Below, in pieces: positions 28,176-35,669 of a DNA stretch of 42,436 nucleotides (positions are counted from its first letter, which is position 1; each line of letters starts with the position of its first letter). Where the stretch lies: positions 1-42,436 of the IMG/VR virus record IMGVR_UViG_3300023284_000379. The stretch is one strand, 5' to 3'. The notes under the pieces were generated by a model. That model saw only the letters and a list, made by a program, of their open reading frames with translations. It did no database searches and was not told the DNA's origin. The position numbers and the translations under genes were made by a program. This DNA is from a virus.

Positions 28176-28750
28176 ATAATTTAGTGTTTATAAAAGTAGA
28201 ATCATCAGATTTGATTGATTGGGGCAATCCATCCGAAGGCGAAAACCAGCCGCATATTGTCCAGATTGGCGCTGTCAAGTGCGATTATGGCGGCAATGTC
28301 GCCGAAGCCTTTGAAATGATCGTCAAGCCTGAAGGTTGGGTCATTTCAGAAGGCTCGATTGTCGCCCACGGAATTTTACAGTCCGTTGCAGAACAGGTAG
28401 GCAGTCCAGAAAGGCAGGTTGTTCAGGATTTTCTAGACTTCTGCGGTGATGCCGATCGTGCCTCATTCAATCGGAACTTTGACCAGCGGCTAATCCGAAT
28501 TGCTCTTAAACGATATTTCGGTGAAGCTGAACAAGACAAATGGGCGTGTAAAGACAATTACATCAATGTCGCTGCAACCGCCAAGTCTATAGTTAACGCC
28601 AAAAGCGCGAAAACCGGTAAGACAGTAAACCCGACGCTCGATCAGGCTTACAGGTATTTTATGCGTAAAGATATCGAAATAGTTCACAGCGCACTTGCCG
28701 CCGCAAGCTGCTGCATGGATGTCTATTTTCCAGTGAAAGCGAGCGCCTAG
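28172..28750 (+). CDS. DnaQ-fold (DEDDh-type) exonuclease-like protein lacking two catalytic acids
   Basis: The 192-residue protein has the DnaQ/RNase T fold pattern: NLVFIKVESSDLIDW at the start, PHIVQIGAVKCDYGG, the SFNRNFDQRLIRIALKRY segment (Asp104) and HSALAAASCCMDVYF near the end. In active DEDDh enzymes the first motif is D-x-E; here Lys8 replaces the Asp while Glu10 is kept. In the last motif (H-x-A-x-x-D-A) the Asp is Ala177 while His172 is kept. It is therefore probably inactive, or altered in metal use. It overlaps the coiled-coil gene and is followed by a terminator. Confidence 0.75.
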   Translation: MNNLVFIKVESSDLIDWGNPSEGENQPHIVQIGAVKCDYGGNVAEAFEMIVKPEGWVISEGSIVAHGILQSVAEQVGSPERQVVQDFLDFCGDADRASFNRNFDQRLIRIALKRYFGEAEQDKWACKDNYINVAATAKSIVNAKSAKTGKTVNPTLDQAYRYFMRKDIEIVHSALAAASCCMDVYFPVKASA

Positions 28751-28763
28751 GTCGCGCTGCCCT

Positions 28764-28791
28764 GGCCCAGCTATGTGTTCGGGCCTTTTTT
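28764..28791 (+). terminator. Rho-independent terminator after the DnaQ-like gene
   Basis: GGCCC (28764-28768) pairs with GGGCC (28781-28785) across a 12-base loop and is followed by six T. The stem is short but GC-rich. Confidence 0.6.
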
Positions 28792-28852
28792 ATTTGGTCG
28801 CTTTTAATGAGAAGCAGACGCCCAGTTAATTTAAACACAAGAGGAAAATAGT

Positions 28853-29146
28853 ATGAAAATCGCGTTTGATTCAGTAGAAAACAAAGAACTTTTAGTAATC
28901 CACGTTGATTTTGAAGTGCCAGGAATTTCATGGATAAGCTCAGAGCCTGACACAATAGAGGCGCGTGAATTAAAAGCGTTGTTGCTGGAGATTAATGGTA
29001 TCTATGAAGTTACTTCTCATGATTACACCATCCGAGTAAAGCGCGGTGGAGTCTTTTCATGGACAGAATTAAAGCCATTAGTCAGGGATGCTATTCTTAA
29101 TTTCGCCAAAGCCGACGAGTGCGAGGAAGTGAAATCTTACTCGTAA
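28853..29146 (+). CDS. Nfu N-terminal-domain-like protein (97 aa)
   Basis: The C-terminal half (LLLEINGIYEVTSHDYTIRV, then KRGGVFSWTELKPLVRDAIL) follows the pattern of the Nfu_N domain of iron-sulfur scaffold proteins: LF.I.GV..V....FITVTK....W..LKP.V...I. The N-terminal half (MKIAFDSVENKELLVIHVDF) would supply the matching first strands. No Cys of the Nfu scaffold (CxxC) domain is present, so it cannot itself carry a cluster. ATG follows AGAGGA. Assignment by pattern only. Confidence 0.5.
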   Translation: MKIAFDSVENKELLVIHVDFEVPGISWISSEPDTIEARELKALLLEINGIYEVTSHDYTIRVKRGGVFSWTELKPLVRDAILNFAKADECEEVKSYS

Positions 29147-29203
29147 TCTGAGAAGAAGACACCCACTAAGGTGAAATTTTAAATCGACATTGGGATTTTA
29201 ACT

Positions 29204-29374
29204 ATGAACCCTTACACTCTTTATGTTGGAAGTCTTGTTTTGCTCGCTGTCGCCGTAGTGCGTCCAAAAACAAGCCCTGCGTTTGTCGCATCCATAACCT
29301 TGTATTGGGTGGCTGTGTCTGTTTTAGGAATTTCAGAGCTGATGCAAGGGTTTTCCGACTTATCATTCTTCTAG
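29204..29374 (+). CDS. Two-span membrane protein (56 aa), holin candidate
   Basis: The frame encodes MNPYTLYVGSLVLLAVAVVR, then PKTSPAFVASITLYWVAVSV and LGISELMQGFSDLSFF. Two hydrophobic segments are separated by a short RPKTSPA turn. Small two-span proteins of this size can be holins (class II), but nothing specific confirms it. The leader just before the ATG (GGGATTTTAACTATGAA) is nearly repeated before the next gene. It lies 54 bp after the Nfu-like gene. Confidence 0.55.
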   Translation: MNPYTLYVGSLVLLAVAVVRPKTSPAFVASITLYWVAVSVLGISELMQGFSDLSFF

Positions 29375-29383
29375 GATTTAACT

Positions 29384-29662
29384 ATGAAAAAATCGTTCTT
29401 AAAAGACTGGGATTTATCACCGATGGCGCTAGCGTACGCCCTTCTTGGCTTTAGACCGCCAGTCCAAGGCGATAGCGGCAAGTATTGGCGGAAGCTGGAA
29501 AAGCCCACCAAGGAGCAACAGGCGGCGACGATTTCGGCTTGTGAGGTGAAGCAATACCGGAAAGCATCGAAGCGGCTGGATTGTTATTCCTACGGTATTA
29601 AGTGCCAGCCGATCAAGCATAAATATTTTCGTGAACGGTATAGCGAGCTTATGCCATTTTAG
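29384..29662 (+). CDS. Hypothetical basic protein (92 aa)
   Basis: The protein starts MKKSFLKDWDLSPMALAYAL and has many Lys and Tyr residues (KYWRKLEKPTKEQQAATISA, then QYRKASKRLDCYSYGIKCQP). The leader GGATTTAACTATGAAA repeats that of the preceding gene with one base missing. No family was recognised. It is followed 13 bp later by the VRR-NUC gene. Confidence 0.55.
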   Translation: MKKSFLKDWDLSPMALAYALLGFRPPVQGDSGKYWRKLEKPTKEQQAATISACEVKQYRKASKRLDCYSYGIKCQPIKHKYFRERYSELMPF

Positions 29663-29675
29663 GGCTACCAATGAA

Positions 29676-30050
29676 ATGAGTGAATACGACCAGCAAGTAA
29701 CAACCGTGTCTTGGTACAAAAGACAATACCCGAAATATAAGAAATGCATCTGGGCAACCGTCAACGAACGTCAGCTTTATGGCACAAAAGGTCAAAGAAT
29801 GGGTCAAATGGTCAAATTAAAGAAGTTAGGCTTTAAATCCGGCGTCAGCGATTTGACTATCTGTGTTCCACGTGGAACATACCATGGCATGTTTTTGGAA
29901 ATGAAGGATGTCGGCAAAACTTGTGCTGACGTTACTGGGTCTCAACGCGATCACTTGGATATTATGCGCGAGATGGGCTACTTCACCGGCTGGGCTGCTG
30001 GCGCCGACATTGCAATTAAAATGATCAATGACTACATGGGGCTTGAATGA
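29676..30050 (+). CDS. VRR-NUC domain nuclease
   Basis: From ATG 29676 (124 aa) the protein has the VRR-NUC core: LKKLGFKSGVSDLTICVPRG, then GMFLEMKDVGK and SQRDHLDIMREMGYFTGWAA. The active-site acids and lysine are Asp59 (G-V-S-D), Glu75 and Lys77 (E-M-K), with Gln90 as the conserved Q. Small stand-alone VRR-NUC proteins are structure-specific or Holliday-junction-like nucleases in phages. An open frame to 29631 is less likely because its first residues overlap the previous gene. It overlaps the next start by four bases. Confidence 0.85.
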   Translation: MSEYDQQVTTVSWYKRQYPKYKKCIWATVNERQLYGTKGQRMGQMVKLKKLGFKSGVSDLTICVPRGTYHGMFLEMKDVGKTCADVTGSQRDHLDIMREMGYFTGWAAGADIAIKMINDYMGLE

Positions 30051-30262
30051 CAATAGCAATTGAAAGCAAAGTAAAGCGCTGCAAGCTTTGCGGAAGAAAA
30101 ACTAAGCATGTAAGGAATACAAAGACAACTGACCCATTGTCGTTTTTATTTCATTTAGTATTAACGATATTTACCAGCGGCTTATGGCTTTTAGTTATTA
30201 TGATATGGGCATTAGGCTCTATCCGGATTGGTGGCTGGTCCTGCGAAACATGCGGGATGTAG
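30047..30262 (+). CDS. Membrane-spanning zinc-ribbon protein (71 aa)
   Basis: A CKLCGRKTKH knuckle near residue 12 and a second CETCGM at the C-terminus flank one or two transmembrane helices (SFLFHLVLTIFTSGLWLLVI, then MIWALGSIRIGGW). The two Cys pairs could meet to make a single zinc ribbon with the membrane hairpin between. Similar small membrane zinc-ribbon proteins are found in phages and bacteria, function unknown. It is the last gene of the right early arm. Confidence 0.65.
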   Translation: MTIAIESKVKRCKLCGRKTKHVRNTKTTDPLSFLFHLVLTIFTSGLWLLVIMIWALGSIRIGGWSCETCGM

Positions 30263-30270
30263 TAATGCTG

Positions 30271-30304
30271 GCGCCGCCGGGTTTTTTGTGACGGCAGCGC
30301 TTTT
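30271..30304 (+). terminator. Terminator closing the right early arm
   Basis: GCGCCGCC (30271-30278) pairs with GGCAGCGC (30293-30300) with one mismatch, around a T-rich loop, and is followed by TTTT. It lies between the convergent early and late ends. Confidence 0.55.
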
Positions 30305-30314
30305 ATTAAATTGC

Positions 30315-31034
30315 TTAGACGTTCGAAATCTCGGCACCAATTATCAAATTAGAGTAAATCAATCTGGCGTTAGTGCCACCCAGATCAGCGCTCAATTTCG
30401 CCGTAACATTGACTGTATTAAGGCCGTTTTGCGCATCGAAGCTGCCTATGAATGTTGCACTTTGGAAAAACGAGGCGGCATCCTTTGAGCTTACAATTAG
30501 CGACGTATCAACCGGAGTCGTTGTATGGGTAGGCGTCATCAAAAATTGAAGCGTATAATCGGCGCTATTGACCGTTCCAGTATTAACAAAATGACAACTG
30601 AATATGCAAATCAACCGTGACCCTGAAACGATCGGACTACCGCTTACACCCACGCTGCCCACATTTTGAAAGCTTGTTGTAAGGTCAGTATTGAACTTTT
30701 CATCGAAATCACTTATGGGCCGATATCCCGTTGCCAGGCGCATATTCGCGGACGGAAAAGCGCCAGTGCCGGAGAAAGGCAAAGCCGACTCGATCGGTGA
30801 AAATGTTAGCCCACCATCGCTATACAATTGCAAAGCATCGGTAACCGTCCCACCTGGCGGCCACGCAATGACCGGGCCTTTGTAAATCTGGCCGTCAGCT
30901 ATGGCCTTCGATGGGCTTGGCACCTGACGCCCATTGGAGAATGTAGCAATGAAACTAGAATCGCCCTCCATCCATTCATTAAGTGCCTTAATATTGACGA
31001 TAACGTCGTCGACGTCGGATTGTGATAAAGCCAT
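30315..31034 (-). CDS. Tail-tip or fibre-like protein (239 aa)
   Basis: The protein begins MALSQSDVDDVIVNIKALNE, a short coiled-coil-like helix, and continues with beta-rich, Thr/Ser/Asn-rich sequence (AWPPGGTVTDALQLYSDGGL, then TGTVNSADYTLQFLMTPTHT). It is the last gene of the late operon, behind the large tail-tip gene, the usual place of a receptor-binding or fibre protein. No enzymatic motif or family was recognised. It converges on the right early arm. Confidence 0.6.
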   Translation of the reverse strand: MALSQSDVDDVIVNIKALNEWMEGDSSFIATFSNGRQVPSPSKAIADGQIYKGPVIAWPPGGTVTDALQLYSDGGLTFSPIESALPFSGTGAFPSANMRLATGYRPISDFDEKFNTDLTTSFQNVGSVGVSGSPIVSGSRLICIFSCHFVNTGTVNSADYTLQFLMTPTHTTTPVDTSLIVSSKDAASFFQSATFIGSFDAQNGLNTVNVTAKLSADLGGTNARLIYSNLIIGAEISNV

Positions 31035-31046
31035 AATAAAGCCCTC

Positions 31047-34000
31047 TTATGGTTCCGCCGTTGGCGTTGTGGTATCCGGATCGTATACGGCCGGGTCATA
31101 GTTTACTAATTTTAGTGCTACGTAGCCGTCATTCTGCGGCGCGATTTCTTGTACCAGGTAATCGTCTCGTGTGTGGTCGGTATCCTGCGCAAAGCTGTAA
31201 ATCGCACCAATTTGGTATATCCCGTCACTGTCTTCAAAGCCCCTGGTTCGTATTGTAAAGGGTGCGGCTAGAACCAACTGAAAACCGTTAACGCCGTCGC
31301 CTCGCGCTATGCAATCAAGCGGATCGCTCACACTACCGTCGACGTCGCGAATAATTACGGTAGCAGTTGGAAATGCGATGGCGAAGTCAATCGGGTCCTT
31401 AGTTTCGGCCTTTTTGGTCGCGGCATCATATGACAATATTTCGCCATCCTGAGTTGCTAGCGTTGTGCTGTCAACGTTGCCGACGCGATCATTGGGAGAG
31501 ACTAGCATACCATCCCTTAAAACCGTTGTACTAACGACCGTGCGCCGCCGTATAATCTTTTCAAACTCCACAGCCGCCATATTCCAGGCCTGTTCATAAT
31601 TCTTGACGCCAGCGGCATTGATGCGACTCGGATTAACCGGGCTTCCACCCTCGGGAAATAGAATAGTTTCACTTTCGCCTGATTCTTCGCCCGTCCAATC
31701 CAAAGTCACGCCATCAAAATCACCGGGAATAAACCGCTTAGTTGATTTAGTTTCGCTATCGGCCTTTTTCACACGGCGCATAAACGTGGTAGTTCGTATC
31801 AGGTTTACCTGATCACGACCGAATTTTATTAGATTTCCCTCTTGATATTTAAACATTCGGCAGGCTCTTAGCGCAGTTTCAAGCTCGTCATTGACAGACG
31901 TTGACCGATTAGAAAAGCTATAACAAAACCGGCCTAACTTATCGCCATAAATAACGTCAACATCAAGCGCATCCTGAATATCGTACAGGCTTACCAGGTC
32001 AATCTCAGACAGCGGCTTGTTGCCTGAAAAAGTATTTGTCAGCATTTCGACAGCGGCGTCAGCTACCCTAGCTGTTGGAGCGTAAATATCATATTTGTCG
32101 CCGTTTTCAAACTGGTTATCAGTGCCACCTTTCAATGAAGCGACAGTGATGGTTGTCGCCGTGTTAGATACAACAACGCCCTGACTACCGTCAGGCGTGT
32201 TGTGAATGATCTCGTCGACAAATTCATTCACAGTGAACGACGCTGTTGAATCCTCCATTACTGTCGCGCTAGTGGCCGCATCATGGGTGCCTGTGGCGAC
32301 TTCACCTGACATTGTGTCGTTAACGCTATCGTAAGTCGGTAGCTTCCTGGTTGCGATCGCATTAAATATGCGTTCTTGAATCTTAACGGCTTGCTCTGTG
32401 GCCTTGGTGATTACCTGCCACGTCGTCACGTCGCCAAAATCAGAAACGGAAACATCTGAGACGCTCGCTAATCGAGTCCAAATAGTTTTGTCGCCAATAG
32501 TGGCGTCATTGTCTGTGTTTGAGTCTGTAACGCGCTTGATACTTATTTCGTAAAATCCGCCAGGGTTGTCAGGTATAATTTTTAAAGTAAAAAATCTTGG
32601 ATCTCTGTTATTGTCAGCCAAGGTTATACTTGATTCTTTTGGTGATCCAGTCGGGGCGCCGCCGCTTGTTAATTCTTGCACTACAAAGGTGAATTTTATA
32701 GGCAACACAGCGGCAACACTAAACAAGCCACGCGGGGCTTGAATGTCAACCCATATCTGTTCCGGGTTTCCTGGTACATTAAACGGCCCTGTCGTGTTAT
32801 CTAAAAATACATTTGACGTCTCCATTCTGTGAGCGTATTCGGCAGTGCCGAACGTAGAAAATGGCGAGTTACTTAAATTTATCGTACGCTCTAAAACGCC
32901 GCTGCCAAGGTCGACTGTTGATAATGATTCAAAAGTGCCGAAACTAATGCCATGCGGATTATCAACTGTAATGTTGCTTGTATCGTTGACTTGCGTGGTA
33001 AATGTTGATGGCGAGCCTGTTGCTAGGTCGATGCATATAATTTCATTAGGCGACACGTTTACTGCCACATAATCCCCAAGATTATTCCCGCTCGTCGTGC
33101 TAGTTATATCTAAAAAGTCGCCCGCTATCATAAAATCAAAAACACCGCCCGTGCCGGTTATGGTGTCGCCAGAATAAGACAAGGAAGCGGAGGAAATTGT
33201 GCCGGTGTTTGAATCGTTAACCTCAAAAATATCGCCATTTATTAAATATGAATCCCCATTTTCCCATTGGTTGTCAGAACCTCCAGTAAGGGCCGCGACT
33301 ATTATTTCAGTGGCCGAATTGGAAGTAACGACGCCACTGCTTGAATCAGTTGTATTAAAGATAGTTTTGCCAACATATAAATCAATTTCAAAATCTTCGC
33401 CCGAGTCAGTCATCACCGTGGCATTCGTTCCCGCATCATGTGTACCACTTATAGTGCCGGTCATTTCTTCAAAAACAGCCATTTGGCTATCAGTGCTTTT
33501 TATTACCGACGCCGACGGAATGCTAGCTAGAACTCTTGCCAACTCAATCTTTTCTATGTTGGGGCCAAATAAATCCTGTCCGTTTACTTCATTTGACTCT
33601 GTTACGTCCAGTAATTCGCCTGGGGCTGTGAATGGCTCGAATACTTCGTTAATGGTTCCTGCGATGCCGCTCAATAAGGTGTCACCTGTTTTTTTGTCCT
33701 CAACAAGAAACTCTCCTCGGCCGATGCACATATATTCAAATTGAGTTTTTACGTGATTGATAAACTCAAAGTAAGGCTTCAATATCAGGTCAGGATAAAC
33801 TAAGTTTTTTCCAAAAATATCCGGTATTCTTTGCAGCGGCCTAACGATATTCGTTTGACCGGATAAGGAGTTATTTGGCGATTCTGTCGCCTGCCTGTTC
33901 TCTGGCGCGATTGGCGTTGGCACCAACTGAACAGATGGTATATCAATTATAGCGATGGTCACGGCGGCAATAATCAGCGTCGCAATAAAAAACCCGCCGC

Positions 34001-34241
34001 CTTGCGGTCGATGAACAATTATGACATTTTCATGCGCCGAAATCGGATAACCGTCCTCAACGATGGTTGATAAATCCAGCTCGCATTCAGGCGCGACCCT
34101 GTCTATGAAAACCATCGTTGGCACTTCAAAGCCATCTGGCCCGTAATTCGCCAAAATCCAATCGCGTAGCAGTGTCCCGTCCGAAACGGGAATCGCCTCC
34201 TTTTTCGCGGCGCCAGCCGGGTCAAATAGGATTGTGATCAT
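31047..34241 (-). CDS. Large tail-tip protein (J/TipJ-type host-specificity protein)
   Basis: The protein (1064 aa) starts MITILFDPAGAAKKEAIPVS and has a ubiquitin-like N-terminal segment followed by a hydrophobic hairpin (FFIATLIIAAVTIAIIDIPS), typical of tail-tip J proteins. It then has a large beta-rich region, a TipJ-like block with LVSLYDIQDALDVDVIYGDK, and a C-terminal region with RNA-like LGAPFTIRTRGF-type strands. Two related ~75-residue beta modules (GTHDAGTNATVMTDSG and GTHDAATSATVMEDST) are inserted 380 residues apart. It would form the tip and contact the host. It overlaps the NlpC/P60 gene by 20 bases. Confidence 0.8.
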   Translation of the reverse strand: MITILFDPAGAAKKEAIPVSDGTLLRDWILANYGPDGFEVPTMVFIDRVAPECELDLSTIVEDGYPISAHENVIIVHRPQGGGFFIATLIIAAVTIAIIDIPSVQLVPTPIAPENRQATESPNNSLSGQTNIVRPLQRIPDIFGKNLVYPDLILKPYFEFINHVKTQFEYMCIGRGEFLVEDKKTGDTLLSGIAGTINEVFEPFTAPGELLDVTESNEVNGQDLFGPNIEKIELARVLASIPSASVIKSTDSQMAVFEEMTGTISGTHDAGTNATVMTDSGEDFEIDLYVGKTIFNTTDSSSGVVTSNSATEIIVAALTGGSDNQWENGDSYLINGDIFEVNDSNTGTISSASLSYSGDTITGTGGVFDFMIAGDFLDITSTTSGNNLGDYVAVNVSPNEIICIDLATGSPSTFTTQVNDTSNITVDNPHGISFGTFESLSTVDLGSGVLERTINLSNSPFSTFGTAEYAHRMETSNVFLDNTTGPFNVPGNPEQIWVDIQAPRGLFSVAAVLPIKFTFVVQELTSGGAPTGSPKESSITLADNNRDPRFFTLKIIPDNPGGFYEISIKRVTDSNTDNDATIGDKTIWTRLASVSDVSVSDFGDVTTWQVITKATEQAVKIQERIFNAIATRKLPTYDSVNDTMSGEVATGTHDAATSATVMEDSTASFTVNEFVDEIIHNTPDGSQGVVVSNTATTITVASLKGGTDNQFENGDKYDIYAPTARVADAAVEMLTNTFSGNKPLSEIDLVSLYDIQDALDVDVIYGDKLGRFCYSFSNRSTSVNDELETALRACRMFKYQEGNLIKFGRDQVNLIRTTTFMRRVKKADSETKSTKRFIPGDFDGVTLDWTGEESGESETILFPEGGSPVNPSRINAAGVKNYEQAWNMAAVEFEKIIRRRTVVSTTVLRDGMLVSPNDRVGNVDSTTLATQDGEILSYDAATKKAETKDPIDFAIAFPTATVIIRDVDGSVSDPLDCIARGDGVNGFQLVLAAPFTIRTRGFEDSDGIYQIGAIYSFAQDTDHTRDDYLVQEIAPQNDGYVALKLVNYDPAVYDPDTTTPTAEP

Positions 34242-34695
34242 AGCGATAATACTCTAGCTTCATAAATGCCCGGTTTAATATTCTGACCGGATGAATTTGC
34301 GACACCGTGGCACTGTCAGGTTTCGACGGCTCGGGCGAGTGTAGCACCATGCCGTCGCCAATAAATACACCCATATGGCTAGGCAAGCCGCTGGCCTTAT
34401 TGTACATCATGCACATGTCGCCGGGCTGCGGTAGCGATGGCGGGCGCCAATAGTCCTTGGCTAATTCTTCGGTAATAATGGCCGTCAGTACGTCGCCACT
34501 GGCCTTAGAGCCGTTGTATTCTTTGATATCCACACCATACACTTCGCGCATGACGAGCACCGTCAGCCCCCAGCAATCAGCGCCGGCGCAATCGTTGCCG
34601 CCCCGCACCCACGGGATACCGACGAAATCGTTAAAGGTCGCGGAGCGTCGGGAATCTTGACAGTGTGTATAATTCTCCACTTGGTTTAATTGCAA
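34222..34695 (-). CDS. NlpC/P60 tail-tip peptidase
   Basis: The 157-residue protein has the NlpC/P60 catalytic pattern: WVRGGNDCAGADCWGLTVLV with the nucleophile in D-C-W-G, and SHMGVFIGDGMVLHS with the catalytic His. Phage members sit in the tail tip and help DNA entry by cutting peptidoglycan crosslinks. The start is a TTG at 34695, chosen because GGAGG lies nine bases upstream; no ATG precedes the domain. It overlaps the DUF1833-like gene by 65 bases and the large tip gene by 20. Confidence 0.85.
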   Translation of the reverse strand: MQLNQVENYTHCQDSRRSATFNDFVGIPWVRGGNDCAGADCWGLTVLVMREVYGVDIKEYNGSKASGDVLTAIITEELAKDYWRPPSLPQPGDMCMMYNKASGLPSHMGVFIGDGMVLHSPEPSKPDSATVSQIHPVRILNRAFMKLEYYRYDHNPI

Positions 34696-35149
34696 GGTCG
34701 ATATCCTCCGCAGTAATTAAGTTTTTGTTATAGCCTTCAAGATTAACGTTACTCACTGACAAATTGCGCACAAAAACCGGCTCATTCAAATCGCTAGAAT
34801 AGAACTTTCGATAAATACACTCGATCGGTTCGAATACGTTGGTCGGTTGTATTTTGTTTAGCTCGGTTTGCAGCTCATCATTGGTAGCGCCGATACTGAC
34901 CTGTAATATTTGCACGGCCTCTTGATTCTCGGCCGGATCGGTTATCTCCATAGCTAAGGCCGTAAATAACACCGCCGTGCTGGCATCGCGCGGCGCCGTG
35001 CTTTCGAGCGTAAAAGTCTGATCAACAAAGTCGAGCACAAAACGCAAAGGCCCGGAAAAATCCGAATGAAAAAATTCCAGCGTTTTAAATTCGATCGCCT
35101 CGGCCGGTTTGCTGGCTAAAAATATGTTGAAATCATCTTGAACCGTCAA
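34631..35149 (-). CDS. DUF1833-like tail-tip protein
   Basis: The protein (172 aa) begins MTVQDDFNIFLASKPAEAIE and continues with FKTLEFFHSDFSGPLRFVLD, the pattern of the DUF1833 phage tail family, which is usually encoded just before the NlpC/P60 tip peptidase. It is probably a distal-tail hub or tip component. The start is TTG at 35149, preceded by GAGG with six bases between. It follows the paralogous pair by three bases. Confidence 0.7.
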   Translation of the reverse strand: MTVQDDFNIFLASKPAEAIEFKTLEFFHSDFSGPLRFVLDFVDQTFTLESTAPRDASTAVLFTALAMEITDPAENQEAVQILQVSIGATNDELQTELNKIQPTNVFEPIECIYRKFYSSDLNEPVFVRNLSVSNVNLEGYNKNLITAEDIDLAIKPSGELYTLSRFPTLRDL

Positions 35150-35152
35150 AAT

Positions 35153-35653
35153 TTACCTCGTTGTACCGTAGTTAGCAGCCGTCGGCAGCGTGTCCGTTAG
35201 GTCCGATAATCTAAGCAATTGGCGGAATTTTTGCCGGTCTTGGAATATGAGATTCAGTAAAAATAGATCGTCGAATTCAGCTTCGGTGTTGAATTGCTTC
35301 GCCAGCGCCCGCAATTGCGCGGTTACTACAATATAGCGATCATTCAATCTATGCGAATACCCGCTTACAAAATTACATTCATGAATTTTGACGCCAGAGC
35401 CGACCGGCAAATTAATATCAAATAACCCAACGCCCTTATCGAGCACGAATTCAAACCAGCCTTCGAAGGCTTCAAACTCCAATTCATCATAAACAAACGT
35501 GACATCGAAGAGCGCAGGCGGATTGCTGGACATCTTTTGCAGCGAAGTCGGGCCTATTTCCGAATCGTTCGAAATATAGGGCGTTTGCTCTTTCGTCGAC
35601 AATGAAGCTAATTCAACGCCGGACATTTGTAATGGGTATTCTAACGATGCCAT
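35153..35653 (-). CDS. Tail protein, paralog of the next gene (166 aa)
   Basis: This protein and the N-terminal 170 residues of the 35670-36620 protein share one fold pattern: EFEAFEGWFEFVLDKGVGLF against YQVFEGWYNYTLNQGVDPF, INLPVGSGVKIHECNF against LLPVGSGPKTHLCIF, NDRYIVVTAQL against QGRYMIVTALL, and RQKFRQLLRLSDL against RQKWRQLLRLANL. Small tail-tip-proximal proteins of this kind lie between tape measure and DUF1833 genes. It is a tandem duplicate of the next gene. Function unknown; distal-tail component likely. Confidence 0.7.
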   Translation of the reverse strand: MASLEYPLQMSGVELASLSTKEQTPYISNDSEIGPTSLQKMSSNPPALFDVTFVYDELEFEAFEGWFEFVLDKGVGLFDINLPVGSGVKIHECNFVSGYSHRLNDRYIVVTAQLRALAKQFNTEAEFDDLFLLNLIFQDRQKFRQLLRLSDLTDTLPTAANYGTTR

Positions 35654-35669
35654 TATTTACGCCTCCGTC

